From Rhodocyclaceae bacterium (GTDB lineage Bacteria > Pseudomonadota > Gammaproteobacteria > Burkholderiales > Rhodocyclaceae), in NCBI GenBank assembly GCA_018262775.1, contig JADFDU010000017.1, forward strand, positions 1 to 43,950: a stretch of DNA of 43,950 nt. The letters run 5' to 3'. The position numbers and the translations under genes are program-made. The notes beneath the pieces were generated by a model. That model had not been told where the DNA came from and did not search any database. It was given only the letters and a program-made list of their open reading frames with translations. Below, piece by piece: positions 1 to 9,730 of this stretch (positions are counted from its first letter, which is position 1; each line of letters begins with the position of its first letter).

Positions 1-348
1 AGCTTCAACTCCTATCCCCTTGACCGCCTCGCCATCGCCGGCGCCGTTGCAGCGATGGAGGACCATACGCACTTCGAGATCACGCGGCTGACCATCATGA
101 AGAGCCGCGAGGATCTGGTGCGCGGCCTGTCCGCGCTCGGCTTCGAGGTGCTGCCTTCCGCCGCCAACTTCGTCTTCGCCCGCCATCCGCAACGGGATGC
201 CGGCGAACTCGCCGCCGCCTTGCGCAGCCGCAGCATCATCGTGCGCCACTTCCGCCTGCCGCGCATCGAGCAGTACCTGCGCATCACGGTCGGCACGGAC
301 GAGCAGTGCCAGGCGCTGGTCGGCGCCTTGCACAACATTCTCGACTGA
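1..348 (+). CDS. hisC: Histidinol-phosphate aminotransferase, C-terminal part (left-truncated)
   Basis: The reading frame is open from base 1 and ends at a TGA at 346–348. About 115 residues remain. They match the small C-terminal domain of class I/II PLP-dependent aminotransferases of the HisC type: a start like [10 protein letters not shown], then SAANFVFAR, then the closing block [14 protein letters not shown]. HisC transaminates imidazole-acetol phosphate to L-histidinol phosphate in the cytoplasm. The lysine that binds PLP would lie upstream of the window. The gene is convergent with hisD and the two stop codons abut with no base between them. In related betaproteobacteria hisC normally follows hisD on the same strand, so the orientation is unusual. 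The family call is firm. Separation from other aminotransferases of the same fold rests on the neighbourhood. Confidence 0.85.
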   Translation, partial: SFNSYPLDRLAIAGAVAAMEDHTHFEITRLTIMKSREDLVRGLSALGFEVLPSAANFVFARHPQRDAGELAAALRSRSIIVRHFRLPRIEQYLRITVGTDEQCQALVGALHNILD

Positions 349-1644
349 TTACTTTTTCAGGCGCAGTTCCGCCGCCCGCGCGTGGGCCTGCAGGCCCTCG
401 CCGTGGGCGAGCGTGGAGGCGATGCGGCCGAGCGTCTGCGCACCCGCTGCCGACACCTCGATGATCGAGGTGCGTTTCTGGAAGTCGTACACGCCGAGCG
501 GCGAGGAGAAGCGTGCACTGCGCGAGGTGGGCAGCACGTGGTTGGGGCCGGCGCAGTAGTCGCCGAGGGATTCAGAGGTGTAGCGGCCGATGAAGATGGC
601 GCCGGCGTGGCGAATGCGGTCGACCAGGGCGTTCGGATCGGCCACCGACAGCTCCAGATGCTCCGGCGCGATGCGGTTGGCGATCGTGCAGGCTTCCTTC
701 AGATCGCGTACCGTGATGAGGGCGCCGCGTCCGGAGAGCGAGGCGGAAATCACCTCCTTGCGCGGCATCTCCGGCAACAGCCGTTCCATGCTTTTCGCCA
801 CGGCCTCGATGAATCGCTCGTCCGGACAGAGCAGAATCGACTGCGCCAGTTCGTCATGCTCGGCCTGGGCGAAGAGGTCCATCGCCACCCAGTCCGGATC
901 GGTCGTGCCGTCGGCGATGATCAGCACCTCCGAGGGGCCGGCCACCATGTCGATGCCAACCACGCCGAAGACGCGCCGCTTGGCCGCCGCAACGTAGGCG
1001 TTGCCTGGGCCGACAATCTTGTCGACCTGCGGAATGGTCTGCGTGCCGTAGGCCAGCGCGCCCACCGCCTGCGCGCCGCCAAGGGTGAACACACGGTCGA
1101 CGCCGGCCAGCGCGGCGGCGGCCAGCACCAGGGCGTTCTTCTCGCCACGCGGCGTCGGCACCACCATGATCAATTCACCGACGCCGGCCACCTTGGCCGG
1201 GATGGCGTTCATCAGCACCGAACTGGGATAGGCCGCCTTGCCGCCGGGCACATAGAGGCCAACGCGGTCCAGCGGCGTCACCTTCTGCCCCAGCCGCGTA
1301 CCGTCGGCCTCGGTGTATTCCCACGAGGCGGCCAGCTGCTTCTGGTGGTAGAGGGCGATGCGGGTGGCCGCCTGCTCGAGCGCCTCGCGCTGCTCGGCCG
1401 GCAAGTTGAACAGCGCTGCCTCCAGCTCACGCTTCGGCAGTTCCAGCTCGATCATGGCCTTGACGTCGAGGTGATCGAAACGACGCGTGTATTCCAGCAC
1501 GGCAGCGTCGCCGACGGTGCGCACTGCCGAGAGGATTTCGGCCACCACCTGCTCGATTTGCTCGTCCTGGGCACCCTCGAGCGCCAGCAGTGCGGCGAGT
1601 TGCTGGGTGAAATCCGGGTCGCGCGTCGTCAGGCGCTTAATCAC
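349..1644 (-). CDS. hisD: Histidinol dehydrogenase
   Basis: HisD catalyses the last two steps of histidine synthesis, the NAD-dependent four-electron oxidation of L-histidinol to L-histidine, using a zinc ion. Hallmarks seen are [11 protein letters not shown] near residue 234, the [10 protein letters not shown] metal-site block, APEHLEL near residue 326 (the catalytic Glu-His pair of the family), GPNHVLPT with the SPLGVYDF signature, and a closing [11 protein letters not shown] chose the GTG at 1644 (431 residues). It has a GGAG six bases upstream and begins [12 protein letters not shown], as family members do. The longer reading frame to 1659 would need a TTG without a good ribosome site. 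The start overlaps the end of hisG by 8 bases, which suggests translational coupling. The product has the family's usual length and looks intact. Confidence 0.96.
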   Translation of the reverse strand: MIKRLTTRDPDFTQQLAALLALEGAQDEQIEQVVAEILSAVRTVGDAAVLEYTRRFDHLDVKAMIELELPKRELEAALFNLPAEQREALEQAATRIALYHQKQLAASWEYTEADGTRLGQKVTPLDRVGLYVPGGKAAYPSSVLMNAIPAKVAGVGELIMVVPTPRGEKNALVLAAAALAGVDRVFTLGGAQAVGALAYGTQTIPQVDKIVGPGNAYVAAAKRRVFGVVGIDMVAGPSEVLIIADGTTDPDWVAMDLFAQAEHDELAQSILLCPDERFIEAVAKSMERLLPEMPRKEVISASLSGRGALITVRDLKEACTIANRIAPEHLELSVADPNALVDRIRHAGAIFIGRYTSESLGDYCAGPNHVLPTSRSARFSSPLGVYDFQKRTSIIEVSAAGAQTLGRIASTLAHGEGLQAHARAAELRLKK

Positions 1645-2281
1645 CGACCGCTCCTGCAAAGGCGTCGATCACCGGCTGCAACAGCGCACACTTCATTTTC
1701 AGTGCTGCCTGGTTGACGATCAGACGCGAGGAGATCGGCATGATGTCCTCAACGGCCTGCAGGTTGTTGGCCTTCAGCGTATTGCCGCTGGAAACGAGGT
1801 CGACAATGGCGTCGGCCAGCCCGACCAGCGGCGCCAGTTCCATCGAACCGTAGAGCTTGATGAGGTCGACGTGCACGCCCTTTTCCGCAAAATGCTCGCG
1901 CGCCGTCTGGATGTATTTTGTCGCGACACGCAATCTGGCGCCGCGCCGTACCGCGGCGGCGTAATCGAAACCGTTCGGCACGGCCACGGCCATGCGGCAG
2001 CGGGCGATTTTCAGGTCAAGCGGCTGGTAGAGGCCGGCGCCGCCATGCTCGAGCAGCACATCCTTGCCGGCAATGCCGAGGTCGGCCGCGCCGTACTGCA
2101 CGTAAGTCGGCGTGTCCGAGGCGCGCACGATGACCAGCCTGACGTCTGCCCGGTTGGTATCGAGGATGAGCTTGCGCGAGGCCTCCGGATCGTCGGCCGG
2201 AACGATACCCGCCGCCGCCAGCAGCGGCAGGGTTTCCTCGAAGATGCGGCCCTTGGAGAGGGCAATGGTGATGCCGGACAC
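1637..2281 (-). CDS. hisG: ATP phosphoribosyltransferase, short form
   Basis: HisG performs the first committed step of histidine synthesis, joining ATP and PRPP to give phosphoribosyl-ATP. The 214-residue protein starts [20 protein letters not shown] and carries the [10 protein letters not shown] block and the [11 protein letters not shown] phosphoribosyl-binding loop near residue 165. It lacks the C-terminal regulatory domain of the long, roughly 300-residue enzymes. Short HisG normally works as a hetero-octamer with HisZ, which is not in this window. The start is GTG. The gene lies 179 bases downstream of murA in the same direction, across a repeat-filled spacer, and overlaps hisD by 8 bases. 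Confidence 0.95.
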   Translation of the reverse strand: MSGITIALSKGRIFEETLPLLAAAGIVPADDPEASRKLILDTNRADVRLVIVRASDTPTYVQYGAADLGIAGKDVLLEHGGAGLYQPLDLKIARCRMAVAVPNGFDYAAAVRRGARLRVATKYIQTAREHFAEKGVHVDLIKLYGSMELAPLVGLADAIVDLVSSGNTLKANNLQAVEDIMPISSRLIVNQAALKMKCALLQPVIDAFAGAVGD

Positions 2282-2349
2282 GACGGTCTTTCAGTCAGTA
2301 AAGATGGAATTCTAACGCAGTTGAAAACGAAGTTTCAGTGAAGGCTAAT

Positions 2350-2432
2350 GCCCGCGCAAGCGGGCGCTGGCCGGAGCTAAAACATTTCTCCGGCGAATTG
2401 CCCGCGCAAGCGGGCGTTATGCCGGAACTAAA
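2350..2432. repeat. Two direct copies of a hairpin-forming repeat between murA and hisG
   Basis: Two units at 2350–2382 and 2400–2432 share GCCCGCGCAAGCGGGCG followed a few bases later by GCCGGAxCTAAA. Each contains a 6-bp stem (GCCCGC/GCGGGC) closed by a GCAA tetraloop. Between them CCGGAG (2371–2376) pairs with CTCCGG (2388–2393). The units sit in the untranslated gap of the murA-to-hisG transcript. They resemble REP/BIME-type intergenic palindromes. No T-run follows, so an intrinsic terminator is unlikely. Confidence 0.75.
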
Positions 2433-2460
2433 GTCAGTCCCGGCAGTACGGCGAACCGGC
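2431..2460 (+). repeat. Dispersed AAGTCAGTCCC repeat, copy 1
   Basis: AAGTCAGTCCCGGCAGTACG followed by GCGAACCGGC matches copies near 21800, 25102, 25839 and 30701. The core is AAGTCAGTCCC-NGCA-GGACGGCGA. In the better conserved copies GTCC pairs with GGAC around a 5-base loop; here the second arm is GTAC. The repeat directly follows the hairpin repeat and ends at base 2460, immediately before the murA stop codon (2461–2463, minus strand). Confidence 0.7.
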
Positions 2461-3952
<1,492 letters not shown>

Positions 3953-3970
3953 GATGTCCTCTTGCTGAAA

Positions 3971-4726
3971 TTATGTGCGAAGCTTGTAGCCTACCCTGAG
4001 CAGCCACAAGGTGAAAGCGGTCAGAGCGACGAAACAGGTCGTGACGACGCCCAGGCTCAGCAGCGGCGACACGTCGGAGACGCCGAAGAAACCGTAGCGG
4101 AAGCCGTCGATCATGTAGAAAATCGGATTGAAATGCGAAACCTGCTGCCAGAAGGGGGGTAGCGAATGGATCGAATAGAACACGCCGGAAAGGAAGGTCA
4201 GCGGCATGATGATGAAATTCTGGAAGCCCGCCAACTGGTCGAACTTCTCCGCCCAGATGCCGGCGATGACGCCCAGCGCGCCCATGATGGCGCCGCCCAG
4301 CAACGCGAAAACCACGATCCAGTGCGGTGCCTGCCAGGAAAGGTCAACGAACCACAGGGTCGCCAGCAGCATGCCGAAGCCGACGGCGAAGCCGCGCACA
4401 ATGGACGCCAGCACATAGGCGGTAAAGAATTGCCGGTAGGAAATCGGCGGCAGCAGCACGAAGATGATATTTCCTGTGACCTTCGACTGGATCAACGAGG
4501 ACGAGCTGTTGGCGAAGGCATTTTGCAGCACCGACATCATGACAAGACCGGGCACCAGGAAAGACGTATAGGTCACACCCTCATAGACCTGCACATGTTT
4601 TTCCAGCACATGCGAGAAGATGAGCAGGTAGAGCAGCGAGGTCAGCACCGGCGCCGCCACGGTCTGGAAGCCCACCTTCCAGAAACGCAGCACCTCTTTG
4701 TAGAACAGGGTCAGGAAGCCGTTCAT
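3971..4726 (-). CDS. ABC-2 type transporter permease (YadH-like)
   Basis: This 251-residue inner-membrane protein has about six hydrophobic segments and the ABC-2 permease pattern: an amphipathic N-terminal stretch, SFLVPGLVMMSVLQNAFANSS, and a late PLTFLSGVFYSIHSLP motif. It should form a homodimer with the ATPase encoded just upstream (gap of 8 bases). The substrate is unknown. The YadGH family is annotated as a drug or polysaccharide exporter mainly by homology. The pair lies between mlaB and ibaG, an arrangement common in betaproteobacteria, so a cell-envelope role is a fair inference. Confidence 0.9.
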   Translation of the reverse strand: MNGFLTLFYKEVLRFWKVGFQTVAAPVLTSLLYLLIFSHVLEKHVQVYEGVTYTSFLVPGLVMMSVLQNAFANSSSSLIQSKVTGNIIFVLLPPISYRQFFTAYVLASIVRGFAVGFGMLLATLWFVDLSWQAPHWIVVFALLGGAIMGALGVIAGIWAEKFDQLAGFQNFIIMPLTFLSGVFYSIHSLPPFWQQVSHFNPIFYMIDGFRYGFFGVSDVSPLLSLGVVTTCFVALTAFTLWLLRVGYKLRT

Positions 4727-4734
4727 GTCAGTAT

Positions 4735-5637
4735 CTATTTTTCATGCATGACACGGATGAACACTTCTTCGAGATCCGGCTTGCCCACCTCAATATCCTC
4801 CAGGCGGCAACCCGAGCCTCGCAGGCTATGCAATATGTCCTCGATTTCTTCGCAGCTTCCCAACGAAAATGTATATTCGTTGCCGGATTCGCCGGCAATG
4901 CGCGCACTGAGGAAGTCGGGCAGCTTGGCGCCTTCTGCAAGACGCAGGCGCAACGTGTGCCCGGACAGGCGCCTTAGCAGGTTTGCCGTGGTATCGAGGG
5001 CGACGATGCTGCCGTGTTTGAGCATCGCGATCCGCCCGCACAGGCTTTCCGCCTCTTCCAGATAATGCGTCGTCAATACGATAGTGTGGCCGTCGCGGTT
5101 GAGGCGGCGCACGAAATGCCACAGGCCCTGGCGCAGTTCGACGTCGACACCGGCAGTCGGCTCGTCCAGCACGATCACCGGTGGCCGGTGCACCAGCGCT
5201 AGGGCCACCAGCACGCGGCGCTTCATGCCACCGGACAGTTGCCGCATGTTGGTGTCGGCTTTCGACGTCAGATCAAGATTTTCCAGAATCTCGTCGATCC
5301 ATGCCGCATTGTTGCGGATGCCGAAGTAGCCCGACTGGATTTCCAGTGCCTCACGCACGGTAAAGAAAGGATCGAAAACCAGTTCCTGCGGTACCACACC
5401 AAGCAGCTGCCGGGCGGCGCGGTAATCCGAGATGACATCATGGCCCATCACCGCCAGACGGCCTGCATCCGGACGCACCAGGCCGGCGAGGGCAGAAATC
5501 AATGTCGTTTTTCCGGCGCCATTCGGCCCGAGCAGCCCGAAAAATTCGCCGTGGGCGATCTCCAGGTCGATACCCGCCAGCGCCTGCACGCTGCCATAGC
5601 GCTTGGTCACGCCTTCAATGCGTATGGCTGGATTCAT
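4735..5637 (-). CDS. ABC transporter ATP-binding protein (YadG-like)
   Basis: This is the ATPase subunit partnering the ABC-2 permease. It has 300 residues with Walker A GPNGAGKTTL near residue 38, a Q-loop in GVVPQELVFDP, the signature LSGGMKRR near residue 132 and Walker B VIVLDEPTAGVD near residue 152, followed by the switch histidine in TTHYLEEAE. A C-terminal extension of roughly 70 residues (HTLRLRLAEGAKLPDF onward) is the usual DUF4162-like tail of ABC-2 ATPases. It is 28 bases downstream of mlaB and probably co-transcribed with the mla genes. Substrate unknown. Confidence 0.92.
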   Translation of the reverse strand: MNPAIRIEGVTKRYGSVQALAGIDLEIAHGEFFGLLGPNGAGKTTLISALAGLVRPDAGRLAVMGHDVISDYRAARQLLGVVPQELVFDPFFTVREALEIQSGYFGIRNNAAWIDEILENLDLTSKADTNMRQLSGGMKRRVLVALALVHRPPVIVLDEPTAGVDVELRQGLWHFVRRLNRDGHTIVLTTHYLEEAESLCGRIAMLKHGSIVALDTTANLLRRLSGHTLRLRLAEGAKLPDFLSARIAGESGNEYTFSLGSCEEIEDILHSLRGSGCRLEDIEVGKPDLEEVFIRVMHEK

Positions 5638-5665
5638 GCCGGGAATTGCAAAGCAGCGCGCCGGC

Positions 5666-5947
5666 CTAGGCCAGTGGCAGGAGGTCGGTCACGCCGTAGA
5701 GTTCGGCCAGGCTGAGCAGGTTCTGTGGGGGGTTGCTGATGCGGGCGATCTTGCCCTGGCTTTTGGCCGCGCGCACCCAGCCAAACACTACCGTCAGCCC
5801 GGAAGAATCCACTTCCTTGACCTGGGAAAGGTCAAAAGTGGTCTCGGGCCGCTTGATGAGCGCACTACCCGCTTCCAGCATCTCACGCGCCATTCCAAGC
5901 GTGAGCGGACCGGAAACCTCTATGCGATCTCCGGTGTCGCGGATCAT
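5666..5947 (-). CDS. mlaB: MlaB, STAS-domain subunit of the Mla lipid transporter
   Basis: This is a 93-residue STAS-domain protein. The conserved core VKEVDSSGLTVVFGWVRAA carries the serine-containing loop typical of MlaB and anti-sigma antagonists. MlaB binds MlaF on the cytoplasmic side and stabilises the MlaFEDB complex. The start overlaps the mlaC stop (ATGA). The location at the end of a complete mla operon makes MlaB far more likely than an anti-anti-sigma factor. Confidence 0.9.
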   Translation of the reverse strand: MIRDTGDRIEVSGPLTLGMAREMLEAGSALIKRPETTFDLSQVKEVDSSGLTVVFGWVRAAKSQGKIARISNPPQNLLSLAELYGVTDLLPLA

Positions 5948-6567
5948 TTCTTGGTTGAGGCTTCCAGGCTGCTGTTCTTCGCCTTCAGCGTCTTGATCAG
6001 GCCATCGATGCCGTTACTGCGGATTTCGGTGGCGAAAGATGAACGGTAATTCGTCACCAGACTGACGCCGGCGACGACCACATCGTATACCTTCCAGCCA
6101 TTCCCGTTCTTCTCGAGGCTGTAATCCAGCGTGATCGGCTGCCGGGCGCCTGGTTGATGGATCTGCGTGCGCACTGTGACATCGGTTTCACCCGCCCGCA
6201 TCTTGAAGGGCCTGAAATCGACTGTTTCATTCTTGTAGGCAGTCAGGGCATTGGAGTAGGTACGCACCAGAAGATCACGGAATTCATCCGTCAAGGCCTT
6301 CTGCTGCGCCGGGCTGGCCTGACGCCAGTCCTTGCCGACTGCCAAAGCGGTCATGCGCTGGAAATTGAAGTGTGGCAGAACCTTCTTCTCGATCAGAGCG
6401 ATCACGCGCTGCGTGTTGCCCGCCTTGATATCCTTGTCGGTGCGAATGATGTCGAGCACTTCAGTGGTGACGTTCTTGACCAGCACATCGGGAGCAGTTT
6501 CCTGCGCCCAGGTTCCCAACGGTAACAGCAGGCCTGCACCCGCCAGCAATAAAGCGAATAACTTCAT
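5944..6567 (-). CDS. mlaC: MlaC, periplasmic phospholipid-binding protein
   Basis: This 207-residue protein has a clear Sec signal peptide (MKLFALLLAGAGLLLPLGTWA, cleavage before QET). The mature part has the MlaC/Ttg2D pattern: TDKDIKAGN, VLPHFNFQRMTALAVG, QQKALTDEFRDLLVRTYSNAL and a late VYDVVVAGVSLVTNYRSSF. It shuttles phospholipids between the MlaA complex in the outer membrane and MlaFEDB in the inner membrane. AAGGA lies 5 bases before the ATG. It is 32 bases downstream of mlaA. Confidence 0.95.
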   Translation of the reverse strand: MKLFALLLAGAGLLLPLGTWAQETAPDVLVKNVTTEVLDIIRTDKDIKAGNTQRVIALIEKKVLPHFNFQRMTALAVGKDWRQASPAQQKALTDEFRDLLVRTYSNALTAYKNETVDFRPFKMRAGETDVTVRTQIHQPGARQPITLDYSLEKNGNGWKVYDVVVAGVSLVTNYRSSFATEIRSNGIDGLIKTLKAKNSSLEASTKK

Positions 6568-6599
6568 GACTATCCTTGCAAAATCAGGTCAGGGTCGAA

Positions 6600-7391
6600 T
6601 TACTGGCGCATGGCCGTTTGCGTAGGCTGGGCGGATTCACCCGCTTCCGCCATCTTCTTGTCGCTTTCCAATTCGGCAGCGCTATCCTGCTCCCGCGGCG
6701 GGTTGCCGTCATAGATCAGGCTACGGCGGCGCTGCAGATAGGCGTCACGCACATAGCTGTACTTGTCCAGTGCGGCTTCCTCGATGATCTTGTCGGCCTT
6801 CAGCAACTCCGCGCGATCGCTGACCAGACGCGTCGCCAGAAGAACATTGCGCGTCGGAATATGATCGACATGGGTCACCGGATCGGTATAGACATCGAAG
6901 GCCAGGCCGAGGGTATCGCGCGCGGTGCGCGGTCCGAAGAACGGCAGAACGACGTAGGCGCCATCGGTCATGCCCCAGCGGCCGAAGGTCTGGCCGATAT
7001 CCTCCACGTGTTTTTCCATGCCCATGGAACTGGCGACATCGATGAGGCCAAGGAAACCCACGGTCGTATTGACGAGGACGCGCCCCGCATCCGAAGCCGC
7101 CTGGACCGGTTTGCCCTGAAGCAGGTTGTTCACCCCGACCATGAGGTCGGCGATGTTCGAAAAGAAATTGGCCACTCCCGTCTGGATTGGCGAAGGCAAA
7201 ACGGCCTCATAACCAGTCGCAACGGGCTTGATGATGACCTTGTCGAGCCCCTCATTGAAGCCAAACATGGCGCGGTTGAAGCCCTCGATCGGATCCTTCG
7301 GGTTTCCGCTCGTGGCGCAGCCTCCCAGCAGGCCCGCAGCGGCAACCGCAACAACTATCTTACTGAATTTACTAAAAAAAGTTGCTTTCAT
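6600..7391 (-). CDS. mlaA: MlaA/VacJ outer-membrane lipoprotein
   Basis: MlaA extracts phospholipid from the outer leaflet of the outer membrane and passes it to MlaC. The protein has a lipoprotein signal with lipobox LLGGC near residue 23. The family blocks follow: DPIEGFNRAMFGFNEGLDK, FFSNIADLMVGVNNLLQGK, VNTTVGFLGLIDVASSMG and GQTFGRWGMTDGAYVVLPFFGP. I chose the ATG at 7391, preceded by AGAGAGG, giving 263 residues and a normal lipoprotein signal. A start 13 codons further up would give a poor one. Having mlaA inside the mlaFEDCB operon is usual for betaproteobacteria but differs from E. coli, where it is elsewhere. Confidence 0.95.
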   Translation of the reverse strand: MKATFFSKFSKIVVAVAAAGLLGGCATSGNPKDPIEGFNRAMFGFNEGLDKVIIKPVATGYEAVLPSPIQTGVANFFSNIADLMVGVNNLLQGKPVQAASDAGRVLVNTTVGFLGLIDVASSMGMEKHVEDIGQTFGRWGMTDGAYVVLPFFGPRTARDTLGLAFDVYTDPVTHVDHIPTRNVLLATRLVSDRAELLKADKIIEEAALDKYSYVRDAYLQRRRSLIYDGNPPREQDSAAELESDKKMAEAGESAQPTQTAMRQ

Positions 7392-7426
7392 CGAGAAGCC
7401 TCTCTTGTTGTACTTATTGCTTAACG

Positions 7427-7897
7427 TCACTTCTTGTCTTTTCCTTCAGCCGCCTTGTCAAAGAGGAACTGCCCCACCAGATCCTCCAGCACCATGGCCG
7501 ACTCCGTCTTCTTGATCGAGTCGCCCGGCTTGAACATCTCAATATCGCCGCCCACCGCCAGGCCAATGTACTGTTCGCCCAGCAAACCCGATGTGCGGAT
7601 CTTCGCAAACGTGTCACGGGGGAACTTGAACTGGCTGCTGATGTTCATCGTCACCACCGCCTCGTAGCGTTCCGCGTCCAGCCGAATATCGCCGACCCGG
7701 CCCACCACAACTCCGGCGCTTTTCACCGGCGCACGCACCTTCAGTCCGCCGATGTTATCAAAACTTGCTTTGAGCACATAGGTTTCCCCCGTGCTGGCGG
7801 TAGCCAGATTACCCACTTTGAGGCCTAAAAACAACAGTGCTCCCAAGCCGATGGCCACGAACACTCCTACCCATAGATCTAAAGTCATACGGTTCAT
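7427..7897 (-). CDS. mlaD: MlaD, MCE-domain subunit of the Mla transporter
   Basis: This is a 156-residue MCE protein: one N-terminal membrane segment (LWVGVFVAIGLGALLFLGLKV), then the MCE domain with ASFDNIGGLKVRAPVKSAGVVVGRV and the LLGEQYIGL block. MlaD forms a hexameric ring on MlaE in the periplasm and handles lipids delivered by MlaC. The ATG at 7897 overlaps the mlaE stop by one base (TGATG). A GTG one codon earlier is possible. A lysine-rich tail (DKAAEGKDKK) closes the protein. Confidence 0.95.
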   Translation of the reverse strand: MNRMTLDLWVGVFVAIGLGALLFLGLKVGNLATASTGETYVLKASFDNIGGLKVRAPVKSAGVVVGRVGDIRLDAERYEAVVTMNISSQFKFPRDTFAKIRTSGLLGEQYIGLAVGGDIEMFKPGDSIKKTESAMVLEDLVGQFLFDKAAEGKDKK

Positions 7898-8691
7898 CAC
7901 ATACCCCGGAACATGAATGCCGTCAGAATAAAATCGGCGGCGAGAATGGCAAGCGAGGAGGTCACTACGGTACGCGTCGTCGCGCCCGATACCCCCTCTG
8001 CGGTCGGCTCGGAATCATAGCCCTCAAATACGGCAATCCAGGTGACCAGAATGCCGAAAACCACGCTCTTGATGACGCCGTTGACGATGTCCTCGCGGAA
8101 ATCGACCGACGCCTGCATCTGCGACCAGAAAGACCCTTCGTCCACACCAATCAGCACCACACCGACGAGATAGCCACCGAAAATTCCCATGGCGGAGAAT
8201 AGCGCCGCCAGCAGCGGCATGGAGATCACGCCGGCCCAGAAACGCGGCGCGACAACGCGGGCGATCGGATTCACCGCCATCATTTCCATCGCTGAGAGTT
8301 GTTCGGTGGCCTTCATGAGGCCGATCTCGGCCGTGATGGCGGAACCGGCCCGGCTAGCGAACAGCAGGGCCGACACCACAGGACCCAATTCGCGCACCAG
8401 CGACAGGGCCACCAGAATGCCCAGGGCATCGCTTGAGCCGTAGCGCTGGAGCGTGTCGTAGCCTTGCAGCCCCAGCACCATGCCGACGAAGAGGCCGGAC
8501 ACCAGGATGATGATAAGCGACTGCACTCCCGTGAAATAGATCTCGCGCACGGTGAGGAAGAAGCGGCGGAAGCTGGTGCCGGAATAGAGTAGCGTAGCCA
8601 GCAGGAAGCGGCTGGCGAAGCCCAGGCGCCAGATGCGCCCGGTGACGCGGCGGCCGAGGCCGCGCAGAATGGTGGCGGTCTGTTCAAGCAT
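7897..8691 (-). CDS. mlaE: MlaE, membrane permease of the Mla transporter
   Basis: This 264-residue inner-membrane permease has a YrbE/MlaE domain: [26 protein letters not shown], then [25 protein letters not shown] and the [20 protein letters not shown] block. It forms the membrane core to which MlaF (ATPase) and MlaD bind. The start was taken at 8691 ([13 protein letters not shown]), overlapping the mlaF stop by 8 bases. The frame stays open further upstream, but that part lies inside mlaF and does not resemble the family. The end overlaps mlaD. Confidence 0.95.
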   Translation of the reverse strand: MLEQTATILRGLGRRVTGRIWRLGFASRFLLATLLYSGTSFRRFFLTVREIYFTGVQSLIIILVSGLFVGMVLGLQGYDTLQRYGSSDALGILVALSLVRELGPVVSALLFASRAGSAITAEIGLMKATEQLSAMEMMAVNPIARVVAPRFWAGVISMPLLAALFSAMGIFGGYLVGVVLIGVDEGSFWSQMQASVDFREDIVNGVIKSVVFGILVTWIAVFEGYDSEPTAEGVSGATTRTVVTSSLAILAADFILTAFMFRGM

Positions 8692-9493
8692 GGGCTGTGC
8701 CGAAGATTTGTTCCCGATAGGGCGCCGAGGGATACTGGAACGGCACCGGACCATCCATCTCCCCCCAGACAAACTGGTGTACATAAGCCTTGTCCGAGGC
8801 GCGAATCTCGTCGGGGGTACCTTCCGCCACCACCTTGCCGTCCGCCATGAAGTAGACGTAATCGACGATCTGCAGGGATTCCTGCACGTCATGGGTGACG
8901 ATGATGGAACTGCCACCGAGGGCGTCGTTGAGCTGGCGGATCAGTTGTCCGATGACGCCCATCGTGATCGGGTCGAGGCCGGTGAAAGGTTCGTCGTACA
9001 TCATCAACAAGGGGTCAAGAGTGATGGCCCGCGCCAGCGCAACGCGGCGCGCCATGCCGCCCGACAGCTCGGAAGGCATCAGATTCTTCGCCCCGCGCAA
9101 TCCGACCGCATTCAGCTTCAGCAGCACCAGATCGCGGATCATCTCCTCGGGCAGGTTGGTATGCTCGCGCATCTGGAAAGCGACATTGTCGAACACGGAC
9201 ATATCCGTGAACAGGGCGCCGAACTGGAACAGCATGCCCATGCGCCGCCGCGCCTGGTACAGCGCATCCGCATCGAGCTCATGCACGACCTGACCGTTGA
9301 AGCGCACTTCGCCCTGACCCGGGCGCAACTGCCCGCCGATCAGGCGCAGGGTGGTCGTCTTGCCGCAACCGCTTTGCCCCATGATGGCCACAACCTTGCC
9401 GCGCGGGATCGTCATGTTGATCCCGCTCAGAATCGGCCGGCGACCGTAGCTGAAATTCAGATCGCTGATTTTGACGAGGGGTTCGTTCGACAC
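8684..9493 (-). CDS. mlaF: MlaF, ATPase of the Mla transporter
   Basis: This is a 269-residue ABC ATPase that drives lipid movement by MlaFEDB. Seen are Walker [14 protein letters not shown] near residue 36, signature [14 protein letters not shown] near residue 142, Walker [14 protein letters not shown] near residue 164 and the H-loop in [10 protein letters not shown]. It is the first gene of the mla operon. The start is GTG at 9493 with no strong Shine–Dalgarno. A C-terminal tail of about 25 residues follows the ABC fold, as in MlaF proteins that dimerise through the tail. A divergent 237-base gap separates it from the pilus regulator. Confidence 0.95.
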   Translation of the reverse strand: MSNEPLVKISDLNFSYGRRPILSGINMTIPRGKVVAIMGQSGCGKTTTLRLIGGQLRPGQGEVRFNGQVVHELDADALYQARRRMGMLFQFGALFTDMSVFDNVAFQMREHTNLPEEMIRDLVLLKLNAVGLRGAKNLMPSELSGGMARRVALARAITLDPLLMMYDEPFTGLDPITMGVIGQLIRQLNDALGGSSIIVTHDVQESLQIVDYVYFMADGKVVAEGTPDEIRASDKAYVHQFVWGEMDGPVPFQYPSAPYREQIFGTAHA

Positions 9494-9680
9494 GAGAGCT
9501 GGAATCCGCTGTTTTCGTAATGGCGGGCATTCTATCAGAGCCGCCGATGCAGGTCATGATATCCGCCTAGCCGCTGCAACGCAGTGAAATCGGTCACGCC
9601 GGCAGGCGCGTCATGCCGGAAGACTTTTTTTCTTAGGTTGCCGGGAGCGGCTCTGATATAGTAATCCAGCAGCAAACAAC

Positions 9681-9706
9681 GATGGACAGCGAGCGATGGA
9701 CAGCGA
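9681..9706 (+). repeat. 12-bp direct repeat upstream of the sigma-54 regulator
   Basis: GATGGACAGCGA occurs at 9681–9692 and again at 9695–9706, ending 24 bases before the regulator's ATG. The 237-base gap between mlaF and the regulator also holds a T-rich stretch at 9625–9634 and a TATAGT at 9657. I could not assign a convincing –35 or –24/–12 element in either direction. The repeat may be a binding site or simply a short duplication. Confidence 0.5.
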
Positions 9707-9730
9707 CGGAGAGATCAAGCGCGCACCGGC

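Noticed and set aside
382..1716. Long open frame on the strand opposite hisD, and similar long antisense frames over mshE, the sensor kinase and mshG
   Set aside because: These arise from the high GC codon bias of the genes on the other strand. None has recognisable motifs, and the sense genes are clearly real.
2350..2432. CRISPR-like array from the two direct repeats
   Set aside because: Only two units, the spacing is about 17 bases, both units are palindromic and there are no cas genes in the window.
8692..8916. 75-codon N-terminal extension of MlaE
   Set aside because: It lies entirely within mlaF in another frame. The start at 8691 gives the normal family length and an 8-base operon overlap.
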